From Haliclona indistincta (lineage: Eukaryota; Porifera; Demospongiae; Haplosclerida; Chalinidae), in the NCBI GenBank assembly GCA_964017065.1, contig OZ024784.1:7173152-7237151 (forward strand): DNA of 64,000 bases. The letters are read 5' to 3'. This document shows positions 35,404 through 50,097 of the stretch, one piece after another (position 1 is the first letter of the stretch; each line of letters begins with the position of its first letter). Position numbers and translations under genes: made by a program. The notes beneath the pieces are model-generated. The model ran no database searches, was not told the origin of the DNA, and saw only the letters and a list, made by a program, of their open reading frames with translations.

Positions 35404-38400
35404 TTAAATTAATCGTTCTCTCTCAATTGTTTGTTCATATTGTGCTGGGCTGTAAGAATCATGTCTCTTAGTGTGATGTTTCCGTACAGCAGGGACGCCT
35501 AGTCTGGCAATAATGACGATTACTGTAACAACTATAAAGCCGATAATTGCCACAACAACAACGACAGAGATAGCAATGGGAAGAACAGAGTCGGGTTGTG
35601 AGATTCCTCCCACTAATATTGAGCAGAAAGGTCCAGTGTAGTTGGGTGGGCATACGCAAGTGAATGCTCCTACAGTGTTTGTGCAATCTCCTCTGTTGCA
35701 TAAAGTGGCATTCATTTCACATTCGTTAATGTCAGTGTCACATTCACGACCTGTGTAGCCAGAGGAACACATGCATTCATAGCTGCCTCCTCGGTTGACA
35801 CATGTAGAATTGTTAGAGCATGGGTTACGAGTGGCAGAGCATTCATCAATGTCATCTTCACAGTTAGCTCCAGTGTAGCCATCACTGCAGGAACAGTTAT
35901 AGCTACCTGGTGTGTTACTGCACTGGCCATTAACACAAGGAGAGACGGAGATACATTCATTGATGTCGACTTCACATTGCGCTCCTTGGTACCCAGTCCC
36001 ATTGCAAAGACACAGGTAATTACCTCCACTATGAGAAGTGCATGTTCCACCATTTTGACAAGATAATAAGCCACAGAGATCTGTTTCGCATGTAGAACCA
36101 TTGTAGCCTGGAGCACATTGGCAGACTGGTGATCCTTTGGATTCAATGCAACTGCCTCCATTAAGACAGACAAAGTTCAAGCATGGATCAATCATTATGT
36201 CACATGTGCTACCAGTGAAATCCATTGTGCATTCACAGCTGAACCCATCGGCTCCTGTATCTGTGCACGTCCCACCATTGTTGCAAGGGGCAGAGTGACA
36301 CGGCAGAAACACTTCACATAGCATGCCTGTGTAGCCAGGGACACACTGACAGGTAAAGTTAGCTGTCTCTTCCACACAAGTCGCATTATTTGTGCATGGA
36401 TCAGACACACAGTAGTCTATATCCACAGAACAATTCTGTCCAGTAAAGCCAGGCTGGCACACACAGATGTAGCTGTCAGGTGGTGGAGGAGGCAGACCAA
36501 GAGATGCTAATTCAGCAGTAGTTGTAGTGCTGTCAATACATGTAGAACCACTACTGCACGGCTGAGAGTAACAAGGAATTGTAGTCTCACATATCTGTCC
36601 AGTTAATCCTGGTGGACACATGCAGGTAAAGCCTGAGCTATTACTCGAGCAGTTGCCATCAGTGGTGCAAGGGAGGGACAGACAATAGTCAGGAATGCAA
36701 CTATCCTGTAGTCCAGGCGGGCATAGGCAGATGTACTCTCCTGGAGGAGGGTTAGCAAACGTGATATCGAAGAGTGATGTAATATTGTCAGTATTAGTAG
36801 TGCTCTCAATACACAGCCCCTGTCCAATACACGGATCTGGACTGCATTCATCGATATCAGTGCCACAGTTGCTATCAGTATAACCACTAATGCATGAACA
36901 AGTGTAATTCAGTTCCTGAAGTAAACAAGTACCATCATTGCGACATGGATCAGACAAGCAAAAGTCTTCTGTTTCACAGAATTGACCAGTAAAAGGTGAA
37001 GAGCAAATGCACATAAATTCTCCTGGAGGCACTACCAAATTGCCTGGTGCTAATGCTCCACTTTCAATGCAAGTACCGTTATTTTGACATGGTTGGTCAT
37101 TGCATTCATTGATGTCATTATCACACAGGGTGCCGTTAAATCCTGTTGGACAGAGACAAACAGCTGTGCCATTCTGAAGCTGACAAGTACTACCATCAGC
37201 ACACGGAAGTAGGTCACACGGTTCAAGCTGTACATCACAATTAAAGCCTGTAAAGTCTGTTGGACAAGTACAGGAGTATAGTAGTGGAGGGTTAGGTATA
37301 CAGGTAGCATTGTTACTACAAGGAGTGAAGTCACAAGGATTTTCTAGTGTCTCACAATTGGTTCCAGTGTAGCCAGGAAGACACAAACAAGAGAACGATG
37401 TAGGACCAGTAGGGATACATGTGCCATTGTTGACACATGGCATCATGTCACAAAGATGGACCTCAAATTCACATTCAGGTCCTGTGAATTCAGGAGAACA
37501 GAAACAGGTTGGTTCATTATCTACTCCAACTAGAAAGCAGTTTCCATCATTCTGACAGTGGTTCTCCTCACAAGGTAAAAGCATATCATTACATAAGTCT
37601 CCTGTAAAACCAGGTGGACACGAACAAGAAACCATGTTTGAACTGACAGCTGTACATGTCCCTCCATTCTGACACATCATTGTATCACATGGGTCAGGTA
37701 GCTGTACATTGCAAATCTCTCCTGTAAACAACAATGGGCACATACAGTTAAATTCATCCTGATTGATGTTAACGCACGTAGCATTGTTCTGACACGGAGC
37801 CATGTCGCATGGTGCTGGTATCTCACACAACAAACCAGAGTAAAATGGCTGGCAATCACAACGGAATGAACCAGGTAACACAGAGGGATCGATGGCACTT
37901 TCAACGCAAGTACCGCTATTAAGACAAGGGTCAGTTGTACACTCATTGATGTCTACTTGGCAAAGATCACTAGTAAAACCAACTAAACAAGCACAACTGA
38001 ACTGGCCTTCAGCCACAGTACAAGTACCATTGTTATCACATGGCTGTGAGAAACAAGGATCAAGTATGGAGCATGTACTGCCAAGAAACTGTGGAGGACA
38101 AACGCAAACGAATTGCCCATTTGAAGGAAGAGATATGTTGATATTCGGTGGTGCCATTAATTGAGTTAAGTTAGTGCTGCTCTCTATACACACGCCTTCA
38201 TTTTGACATGGCATTGTAAGGCACTCGTTGATATCTTCTTCACACAACGATCCATTGTAACCTGTTAAACAATCACACCGGAAGACTGTTAGACTCAATT
38301 CAATGCAGGTTCCATTGTTCATGCATGGCTGAGATTCACAAAGAGAAGGTAAAGGTGTTTCGCACATGACACCAGTAAATTCAAGCAAGCATTCACACAT

Positions 38401-41400
38401 ATAGGAACCTTCAGAATTTACACAAGTAGCTCCATTAAGACAAGCATCTTCTTCGTCACATTCGTTGATGTCAGTGTCGCATAGCATACCAGTATATCCA
38501 GCTGAACAGGAGCACACAAAGCCATCATCTGTGTCAGAACATGTGGCACCATTTTCGCAAGGTGAAGACTCACATGAAGGAGAATATATTTCACACAGCA
38601 TGCCAGTATAGCCAGGATCACAAGAACATGTAAAACCATTTGGCATGTTTTCACAGGTTCCATTTAGGCATGGATCACTTTCACAGTTGTCTATTATTTC
38701 GCCACAATCACTACCAGTGAAACCAACACTACAAGCACAACTATACTGACCCTCATCAAGATTGATACAAGTTGCACTATTCTGGCATGGAGACGACTGG
38801 CATGGGTCAGTGGGAAATTGACAAGTAGGTCCAGTGAAATTAGTATTGATGCAGACACAGACAAATACACCAGGAGGAGGAAAAGATAGCATTCCTTCAA
38901 ATCCACTGCCTTCAGGAGGAGTCAATCCCATTGCTAACAGCTGTTCTAGTGTTGTACTGCTCTCAACACATATTCCTCCATTCATGCATGGTGGAGGATC
39001 GGTGTCACACTCGTCGATATCTTTCTGACATTGTTGGTCTGTGAACCCTACAGCACATGAACATATTGATGTCTTACCATCTACATCAATACAAGTTCCA
39101 TTATTTTGGCATGGTTGAGGATCGCAAGGTGAAGTTGGAATCAATACCGTGCAGTTTGTCCCTGTAAATTCAGGAGCACAGTTACAAGTGTAAGTGGTGT
39201 TGACAACCGTACAGGTGCCCCCATTAAGACAAGGTTCTTCCATGCAAGGATCAGGAGGGACATCAGTCTCACATCTGACTCCTGTGTGCTCTGGTAGACA
39301 ATGACACTCGTAGTCTGTTGCATTAGTCTGGTTACAAGTACCACCATTCAAACATGGGAAAGAGAGACAGAGATCTGGTGTATCACAAATATCTCCTATG
39401 AAGCCTCTGGAACACATGCAACTGAAACCATTCATTTCTGATGTGCAAATACCATTATTTTGACAAGGATCTGAAAGACAGTTATCCATTATCTCACAAT
39501 TCGCACCAGTGTAGCTTAGAAGACACTGGCAAATAAAACCATTTATTTGATCTATGCAGGAACCTCCATTTTGACACGGATCACTGGAACATTCATCGAT
39601 ATCTACACTGCAGTTTTCACTAGTATATCCAGGAGCACATTCACAAGAAAAGCCATCGATCTCGTCAATACAGGATCCTCCATTTAAGCAAGGATCAGAA
39701 GCACAGTCATTAATGTTTGAGGTACAGTTGGCATTAGTGTAACCACCAACACACTGACAAGTGAAACCATCCACTTGATCAATGCAAGTGCCACCATTGT
39801 CGCAAGGATTGGAGGCACAGTCGTCTATGTCTATGGTACAGTTCTCTCCTGTGTAACCACCAACACACTGACAAGTGAAACCATCCACTTGATCAATGCA
39901 AGTGCCACCATTGTCGCAAGGATTGGAGGCACAGTCGTCTATGTCTATGGTACAGTTCTCTCCTGTGTAACCACCAACACACTGACAAGTGAAACCATCC
40001 ACTTGATCAATGCAAGTGCCACCATTGTCGCAAGGATTGGAGGCACAGTCGTCTATGTCTATGGTACAGTTCTCTCCTGTGTAACCACCAACACACTGAC
40101 AAGTAAAACCACTGTCTTCATTGATGCAAGAGCCTCCATTGTCACAAGGATCAGAGATACAATAATCAATGGTCTGGTTGCAGCTGCTACCAGTTAATCC
40201 ACCCGGACATAGACATAAGAATGTTTCAACAGGAAGAGGCAGTAATTCTCCTCCACTACCGTCTTGTGGCATCAGACCAAGATATTGCAGCCGTTCGAAA
40301 CCATCGAGACAAGAAGCTCCACTAGGACATGGACTAGAATCACAAGCTGACAAACTAATATTACAAGTTTGACCTGTGTAAGTAGGAGCACACTGACAAG
40401 AGAAGTTGCCAACTTGGTTTAGACATGTTGCTCCATTTTGACATTGATTGTTATTAGAACATTCATCAATATCTTGACTGCAGTTTTTGCCAGTAAATCC
40501 AGGTACACATTGACAAGAATAGTCACCAATATCATCACTACATGATCCTCCATTATCGCAAGGGTTAGAGGCACAGTCATCAATGTTACTGCCACAATCT
40601 AAACCAGTATAGTCAGTGACACATTGACAAACAGGTTCGTCTTCAGAAGAAGAGCAGGTCCCTCCATTGAGGCAAATGAAGGATATGCAAGGGTCTAGTA
40701 TTGTGTTGCAGGTTTCTCCTGTAGTGTGTACGGGACAAACACATATGAATGTTCCAGGTGGTGTGATCGGGAGACTCAAATCAAGGTCATTGGCATTCGA
40801 GCCACTCTCTAAACAAGTGCCACCATTTAAGCATGGGTTGTTGGCACACTCGTCTATGTCATTTTCACAAGCTAGCCCTGAATAGCCAGCCTGACAAGCA
40901 CATTGAGGCGCAGTACTATTCATTGGAACAATGCATGTGCCACCATTCTGACAGATGAAGCTGATGCAAGGATTTGGAGCATTTTCACAAATTGTACCAG
41001 AGTAGCCAGGAGGACATAAACAGGTGAAAGTGCCAAAAAGAGGAAAATTTGGAACAAGAGAAGTGCTTCCTGATCCACTACCATCAGCCACAAGAGTGGA
41101 ACTCTCGACACAAGTAGCTCCATTCTGACATGGTTGACTTGCACATTCATTAATGTCTGTGGCACACATTGGACCAGTGAATCCCTCTCGACAATTGCAA
41201 ATATATCCAGGTGGTGTCTCTGAGTTCACACATGATCCTTCATTGAGGCATGGATTACCTTGAATCAAGCATTCATTAGCAAACTGACATTCACTACCAC
41301 TATATCCAGTGGGACAGCTGCAGCTGTAGTTACTAGTATTCGGCATATTAATGCATGTTCCACCATTTATACAAGGACCCATAAGACAGAAGTTGATTTC

Positions 41401-44400
41401 TTCACACAATGGCCCTGTAAAGCTTGGCTCACAGACACACATAGACTGATTGCCGTCAGTAACACAGGTACCCATCGACTGGCAAGGATTAGAGTCACAA
41501 GGTGTGATAACCTGGTCACAGTTCTCTCCAGTGAATTCTGGTATACACATGCAGGTGTAGTTGGTAGATGAAGGCATGCAGGTGCCATTGTTGCTGCAAG
41601 GCTGTGGTAGGCATGGATCAACTGGCATGGCACACAGTTGACCAGTGAACATTGCAGAACACAAACAAGTATAAGTGGAGTTTGGGAGAGAAACGCAAGT
41701 GGCTCCATTACGGCAAGGAGAAGACTGGCATACATCTGCTGGAATAACTATGGAGCAATTTGGACCAGAATAACCAGATAGACACTGGCAGGTATATGAG
41801 TTTATTTCATCAATACAGGTACCGTTGTTACGACAAGGGTTGCTAATGCAATCATCAATGTTTTGTGAGCAGTTCAGGCCTGTATATCCTGGCAGGCACT
41901 GACAGGTAAATGAATTGATTTCATCTATGCATGTTCCACCGTTGTTGCATGGATTGTTAGCACAATTGTCTACATTCATACTGCAGTCACTGCCAGTATA
42001 ACCGTCCGCACACAAGCAAGTGAAAGAATTCACTCCATCTACACAAGTCCCTCCATTACGACATAGAGTTGAAGAGCAGTCATCAATATTCTGAATACAG
42101 AGTGGTCCAGTGAACCCTGATGGGCAGGTACAGCTCTGTTGGAGGCCATTAGGAACACAAGTGGCATTGTTTTCGCACAGTATAGGAAGATGCAAGCAAG
42201 GATTAAATGGAGTCTCACACATCATGCCAGTAAACTGAGGAGCACATGTGCATACAAACGTATTGTTGGCAGTGTCTTGACAGCTCCCACCATTCAAACA
42301 AGGATTGGGGTGACAAAGAGTAGGAGTTTCACAAATAGAACCTGTAAAACCACCAGAACAGTCACAGAAAAAGTTTGGCATTTCCTGCAGTCCACTAGCA
42401 AATCCTGAGCCTTCACTGATATTAACTACAGGATGGCTGCAAGAACCTCCATTGAGACAAGGGTTACTATCACAGGGAAGGATCGCTATCTCACAACGAG
42501 TTCCTGTTCGACCAGCTGGACACTGACAAGTGAAAGTGTTTATTCCATCAATGCAAGTAGCACCATTTTCACAAGAAGCATGAGCACAATTGTCAATATT
42601 TCCATTACAAATTGGACCAGTGTAACCCACAACACAGGTACATGCAAACCCATTTAGTTGGTCTATGCATGTTGCTCCATTCTGACATGGAGCTAGCGCA
42701 CAGTCATCGATATTATCAGCACATGTGTTTCCAGTAAATCCCGGCAAACATGAGCAAGAGAAGTTCTGATGTTGATCAATGCAAGTAGCATTGTTAAGGC
42801 ATGGATCAGACAAACAGTCGTCAATTGGATCTGAACAAGTTTGTCCGGTAAAGCCAGGTGAGCACATGCACGTAAATGAGTTAAGTTCGTCAACACAAGT
42901 TGATCCGGAAGCACAAGGTTGAGACGAACATTGGCTAACAATAGGTGTTAGGCATAGAAAATCTGTAAAGTCAGGAGGACAGGCACAAGTTGGCTGCATA
43001 ATACTGTCCAGAATGCAGCTACCACCGTTTTGGCACAGTGTGAAGAAGTCACACGGATTAAATACAGTCTCACATCTGGTGCCAGCATGCGTTGTAGGAC
43101 AATGACATATAAAGGCAGCATTGTCATTTACACATGTGCCATTATTCAAGCAAGGAGAGCTGCTACAGAAATCAGTTGTTTCACAATTATCTCCAGTATT
43201 ACCAGGTGGACACACGCATGTGAAGTTAAGACCATTGGATGAACAATTTCCCCCATTTTGGCATGGCATAGTAGCAGCACAAGGATCTAAGGTAATATTA
43301 CATATAGGCCCAGTGAAGACTGATGGACACTGACAGTGGAATGAATTGAATCCATCGATACATGATCCATTGTTCAAGCAAGGAGAAGATAAACATTCAT
43401 CGATATTAATGCTACAGTTGTCACCAGTGAAGCCCGGTAGACACAGACAAGTGAAGGAATTAAGACCATCTACACAAGTAGCCATATTTAGGCAAGAGTC
43501 AGGAGTACAATCAATCACGTCATCTTCGCAACGCACACCAGTGTACCCAGGTGTGCATGAACAAGAAAATTGTCCAATTTCATTAGTGCAAGTAGAGTTG
43601 TTATCACACGGAGAGCCAGCGCATTCATCAATATCTACTTCACAGTTAGCTCCTGTGTAACCCACAGAACAATCACATTGATAGTCCACTCCACTGAGTT
43701 TAGTGCAGTTTCCATTAGTGCTACAAGGCATGGCGTCACATGGATCTAGCTCAGTCTCACAGTTAGATCCAGTGAAACCATCACGACAATCACACCTAAA
43801 GTTATCTATCAAATCAACACATGTACCTCCATTATCGCAAGGTAAAGCTGCACATTCATTGATATTAGTGGCGCAGTCAGAGCCTGTATATCCAGGTGGG
43901 CATACACACTGGTAGCGGTCAAAGAAGCTGTTGCAAGTTGCGTTTTGAGGACAAGGATTGCTGGTGCAGAGGTCAAGAAGACGGCAAGTAGTCTGAGTGT
44001 TTATAAGATGTACAGATACGGCTGTTGTATTGGCGGCAAAAGAAATAGCTCTGCCATCAAAACTTACTCCTCTAATGCACCCTCTCAAATAATCCCTGGA
44101 CACTGATTCTGTGAGAGAGGTACACAACAAATCAATGACATGATAGTACTAGTACCAATACCTTCACTGGTGAGTAATGTCAAATCAGCCACACCTCCAA
44201 TACCAACAACTATAGAGTCGTCAGCAGTGGGAAATGGACTGACTACACCTCCTGCTGCCATCAACGTGGGAAATGAGTCAAGAGTGAGTGAAACATTACC
44301 ACCATCTGTTACCCAGGATACAGTGTGAGAGATGCCATCATCAACTTGTATTGGAATGCCCAGTGAGACTCCACCTATGAATCGCAATAATGATCGTAAA

Positions 44401-47400
44401 GATAAAATTCACATACGTTGTAGTCTTCGTCTAAAGATATTAATGTGCTAAATACGTACCAGTGGTTAACAGTAGCAGTTGACCATTATTGATCTCAATG
44501 GTGAGGAACAGGCCTGGAGATTGAGGGTAGTTCCATGAGGAGTGAAGAAGGATACCAGCCGAGTCTGCTGTACGGAATGAGAGAGAGCCAGTAGCTCTGA
44601 ACTGCTCTAGCTGTGGGTTGATTTGTACTGTTGCATAGCTGTCGGCACCAGTGAGTGTAATAGATGCATCTGAATAAAAGAGTAATAATTATTGATAAGT
44701 GAAATGCAGAGAATAGTTTATATACCTTGTGTGCAGTTGACACCAGAGTAATCTAGTGCACAGTTGCATGTATATCCTGACCAACTACTGATACAGGTTC
44801 CAGCATTAGTACATGGATTGATCAAACAAGCATTGTCACGAGGACAGCCAGGCGAAGGTGGGATAGCTCCTGGAACCTGTAATTGATTGTCTATACTCAT
44901 TGCTGTACCGTCCAGCTGTACATCTCTCAGACACCCGCCAAAGCTCATACTTGATGGAAGATGTGATCGAAGTTCATTGGTTACCATGGAATAGTCTGCT
45001 AGACCACCAATCACTAGTTCTCCACTGAAGAAACTACTAAACTCAGGTGTCAAGTTAGCAGTAATAATGCATTGTAATGGAGAACAACTGCTTCCTTCTC
45101 CTGTTATAGCCACACGTAGAGTGTTAGGAGTAAGCTGCATGCTAACATTGTACCAGTCCCCTGCTGTTAATAGGTTAGGAGTAAAATAATTGTTAACTAT
45201 TGTGTCGTGCAAGAAAAACGAGACCGAGAAGATATCTGCATCCAAAGCTATCACTGTTGTCATACTTCTATCAACCTATATACAGACAACAACACATAAT
45301 GATCATATTTTAAGTGTGCATTATCTTTACTTACTGATATTAGAGTCATAATCACTCCAGAATGCTGTTGTGTAGTGAATCTGTATGTTATGTTAGTCAC
45401 GTTGCTAATAGGATGCACAGAGAATGCACTCAGAGAGTAGTGAGCTAAATTCTGAACTTGACAGCGCTCTCCAGAGTAGCCATGAGAACAGGTGCAGCTA
45501 TAGTTAGTCCACAGGTCTACACACTGCCCACCATTGCTACACGGAGTAGGAGCACACATGTTCATGTCTCTTAGGAAGGCAAAGTCTACTTCATTTTGCA
45601 TCACTATGCTTGAATACAGCAATAGCTGTTGATTGATACGAAAGTTTGAAATCGTAGCCACAAGAGAGGCATCTGACTGCAAGTGAAATGAAGTAGCTAT
45701 TGTTGGCAAACCAAACCCTCCAATAAAAAGAGGAGATGCAAATTGAGGGAGAGGAGAATTAGGAGAAGGAGCAGTAGAACCAAACAATGAAGTATCCACT
45801 GCTATAGAGGCCAGAGGTCCTTGTAGAGTGATGGCTACATGATGCGGAATTCCATCATTCAAACCCATTCCTACTTGTACCATCTTGTTTGGTCCAAGTC
45901 CTCCACCTGTCTCATATTTGAGTAGGAGAGAGCCGCTCACAAGTTCGAGTGAAAGAAAGTCTCCAAAGTATCCCTCACTTTGAACCTAGAGACAATAGAA
46001 AAAGTAATGCAATATTTTATGGACTAATTCTAATCTCACCCCTCCTTGGTATAAAAGAACTCCAGTATTGACAGTGGTTGTAAAGCTGAAGCTAAGAGAC
46101 AATTGAGAAAGAAGAGATGGAAGAGAAGGGGCAGCAAGATAGCCAGTGCTACTGACAACAGTAAAACTCTCTAGCAGTTGACAAGAGTCACCAGTGAGTC
46201 CAGTAGGACAGTCACAAGTAAAGCTGTTGACTCCATCAATACAACTCCCGTTGTTTTGGCAAGCATTTTGTGTACAGTCGTCAATGTTGATAGAGCAGTT
46301 GTAGCCAGTAAAACCAGACAAGCACTGACAGCTGTAGTAATCTGTAATGATGGCTGGATTAGGAGGAGGCGTGATTACTGTACAAGTTGCTCCATTCAGG
46401 CAGTAATTCTCCTGGCACACATCGATCTCATTTTCACACCTTTGTCCTTCATTTATCGGTAGGCAGCGACAGGCAAATCCACCCAGTATATTACTGCAGT
46501 TACCACTATTTTCACAAGGCGATGATTCACAATAGTCCACTAGTTCCCTGCAGTCAAGCCCTGTATAGCCGATCGCACAAGCACACATATAAGAATTGAT
46601 GTCATCGAAACAAAATCCTCCGTTTTGACAAGGGTTAGGAGAGCAATCATTAATGTTAATACCACAGTTGTTACCAGTAGTACCATTGACACAGGAACAG
46701 CTGTATCCACCGGGATGATTGCTACAGGTGCCACCAAACTGACAGGGAAAGTTTAGACACTCATTGATATCAATCTCACAAAAAGTTCCAGTAAAACCAG
46801 GTGGACATTCACAGGTGAATCCTCCAATATCCAGCTCCATACAAGTAGCATGATTGGCACAGGGATTAGTGAGACACTCTTGCACTGCTATCTCACACCT
46901 GGATCCAATAATACCAGTGGGACAAGAACATCGATAGCCATTGACCTCATCAGTACAGGTTCCTTGAAAAAAGCACGGATTAGGAGTGCACTCATCGATA
47001 TTCATGGTGCAGTTCTTCCCTTCATAACCAGCAATGCAGGCACACTCATAATCACCTACTAAATCAGTGCATGTTGCCTCGTTCTGACATGGGCTGGAGT
47101 CACACTCGTTAACGTCCACCTCACAGAACTGTCCGGTATAACCTTGCACACAGGTGCACGAGAAGGTCTGACCAACATTAGAGCATGTTGCACCATTCTG
47201 ACATGGGTCTGAGCCACAAGTGCCATGCTCTATCTCACATCGCTTGCCTTCAAAACCGTCCTCACACCTACAGAAGAAGTCATTAATAAGATCGAAGCAG
47301 GTAGCGTTATTCAGGCATGGGTCGTTAGCGCACTCAAAGATGTTGATCTCGCAGGTAGAGCCAGTGAAGCCAGGCACACACTCACACTGGAAGCTGAGGT

Positions 47401-50097
47401 GACCATCGATACACACTCCTCCATTACGACAAGGAAGAGTTGTGCACTCATTGTAAGACTCGCTGCAATCATCTCCAGTCCAGCCTGCTGCACAGAAACA
47501 CTCATAGCCACCCATAGGATCTTCACGACAAATGCCTCCATTTTGACAAGGATTATCAAGGAGAAGACATTCTTGTATATCACCAAGACACAAGTGACCA
47601 GTGAAACCTGTTGGGCAGGCGCAGTCAAACCCTCCTATTTGATTTTGGCATGTTCCTCCATTATGGCATGGATTGTTAACGCATTCATTAATGTCAACCT
47701 CACATGTTTGACCCATAACTCCTGGAGGACACTGACAGGTGAAATTACCAACACCGTCCTCACAAGTTCCTTGGTTTAGACAGGGCATAGAATCACACTC
47801 ATTGATATCCACAGAGCAGGTATCACCAGTCCATCCTAGTGCACATGCACAGTCAAACGAGTTTATTCCGTCTGTACAGGTTCCGTCATTCTGACATGGA
47901 ATACTTGCACAGTCATCAATATTCTCAGCACAATTACTACCAGTGTAGCCAGGGATACAGTCGCAGCGGAATTCATTGACAAGGTCAACACATGTGCCAC
48001 CGTTCATACATACAACTGACAGACACTCATCAATATTCTCAGTGCAGTTTAACCCAGCCCATCCTGCCGAGCAATTGCATAGATAACCAATTGGAAAATC
48101 CATGCATTGACCACCATTTTCGCATGGGTTAGGAAAGCAGCTGTTCATGATCTCACAATTTCTTCCCTTGTTGAACTGCTCAGAGCATATACAGCGATAA
48201 TCATTAACCAAATCCTCACAAGTTGCTTCATTGAGGCATGGGCTAGAGGCACATTCATCTATTTCTTCACAGATCCTATCTCCTGTAGTGTTGTAGCCAG
48301 GAAGACACTGACACTCAAAGAAACATGATTGTGTAGTAGTGTTGCATGATTCAGCACAAGTATCCTCAGGTACACATGCATCAAGCATTACGAACCTAAT
48401 TAACAGAATAGGTAATGAACAATGTAAAGCGACAAAAGATCAAGCTTACTGTGAGGTGCTCTCATTGCTAGCTTGTAGCAGTGTCAGAGAACCTGACCCA
48501 GTATATGCCATGTCAAACATACAACCTCTGAATGTGACGGAGGAAGACATGGGAAACTCCGGAGGAAGAATGATGCTGTCAGATACAGCTCCGAACCAGA
48601 TGAACGTCGGTTGAGAAAATAAGAGAGATGAAGCTAAACAAAATAACGGCAATCATCATGTGCTTATGCAAATGCACATCATAATTATAATGTGTGTATA
48701 ATAATGTATACCTTCGGATGATATTCTTTCTGCTCCATCCACTACAAGTTTAACGTTGCGATTGTCAAATACTACCAGTATGTGATGAATGTTGGCATCA
48801 TTGTAGCCATTGGTAGTGGAGAGCATCACAGCAGGACTTAGACCCATATTGACCGAGTTAAAGAGGACAGACAGCTGCCCATTGCCGAGATACACTATCA
48901 GGTAGTCTCCTGAACTGCTGTCTTCCATTGCAGCAAGCAGAGCATCTGCTAGCCTGTATGAACGACACATAAGATTGTACGTTCAAAACAACAACACAAT
49001 TATTATACTGTTACCTTGTTTGAAACTTGAATTGTAGCTTGAGGAAGGATGTGGTACGTGTTTCAAGAGGGAAAGAAAGAAGCGATGAAGATGAGGTGAA
49101 GGTAAAGCTTGTCTTAATCTGGCACTGGTCAGTGGAGCATCCAGCCTCAATATCATGACCTGCTGTCAGCAATGGTAAGGACTGATTAGCAGCGAGGACA
49201 TGTGATACACAGACATCCAGAGAACACCTGAGACGACTTGCCTGAGAAGAATTGAGAGAGGTGAAGGAGACCATGTGTGTGTGGTGCTTAACTGTAATTA
49301 AGAATGCAGTGAATTACTGCTCAATCTCGTGAATATATTAATGAAAAACATTTGAAGCTTGTGTGGTGCAGCAAGCGATGCTTGGTAGTGAATTCATTTA
49401 TCAACAATATTTAAAAATCTCGTTTAAGCCGTACACACACATGTATACACAAGACACAGAGCACTTGCAACAGTGTTATTATTACTTGCAAAGTAGGAAA
49501 AGATGGATGACCACCAACGAACAATGGACCATTGAGTACATCAAAATTGACAGATGAGAAGGTTCCATGCACAGTTGATAGTGGACTACCATTCAAAGTA
49601 ACCATAAACCCTTGTGAACCTAATCTGAGATTATGCAGTGTGAGGTTATAAAACACTGAGGAACTTAAAACTTCTGACTGCTGAAGTATCTGCATAAGAT
49701 GAACAAGAGAAGAGTGGATAAGATAGAGGAAAAACCAGAAATGAGTACCTCTCCAATTCCTTCGCCCAAATTGAATTCAATGAGCAAACGAAATCCAGAC
49801 ACACCAATAGAAAAATATCGAAAATTAAATGCATCTGTGGCATACAAGAGAATTCCATCGGTCTGACAAAATCTGAATCCTATTGATAAGGACTCATTGG
49901 CTCTCTGTAGTTGCTCATTGGCATGCGGGAACTGACTGTAGCCCGCCAAACCGTAGTATACAGCATCTGTTGAATTCTGGGAGAAGGTCACTCCTAAGAA
50001 AGACATTTTAAAAATCACCAGTTTTATCAGTAGAAAAATACAAACCTGCGTTGAGCAGTAATAGTACTACGACAGATAGCGACGCTGCACCGGCCAT
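35404..50097 (-). CDS. CRB: Giant Crumbs homologue (LamG/EGF, TM, ERLI tail), multi-exon
   Basis: Crumbs is the apical polarity membrane protein that recruits PALS1/PATJ, Par6 and FERM proteins through its tail. It starts [18 protein letters not shown] (signal peptide). Then come LamG-like domains (50018-48450), about 19 EGF modules mostly in one exon (46130-48385), a LamG, an EGF, a LamG, an EGF and a further LamG (to about 44000). An exon of about 8.7 kb (35404-44108) follows with about 70 EGF modules, many of the calcium-binding form (DIDEC...NGGTC). One membrane helix ([20 protein letters not shown]) precedes a 34-residue tail. It keeps a FERM-type juxtamembrane motif (KRHDSYSP) and the PDZ ligand ERLI at the end, which decides the assignment. 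Total is over 4,000 residues, well above the fly and human proteins. Module counts are estimates from length; it could alternatively be called a Crumbs/fibropellin-like hybrid. Confidence 0.92.
39743..40084 (-). repeat. Three identical 114-bp EGF-coding tandem units
   Basis: Units 39743-39856, 39857-39970 and 39971-40084 are identical base for base. Each encodes one 38-residue EGF module ([19 protein letters not shown] type). A fourth copy starts at 40085 and diverges after about 20 bases. Frame is preserved, so module number can change without breaking the gene. Confidence 0.97.

Noticed and set aside
39775..40197. 140-codon + frame with repeated [14 protein letters not shown]
   Set aside because: Antisense shadow of the three identical EGF units of Crumbs.
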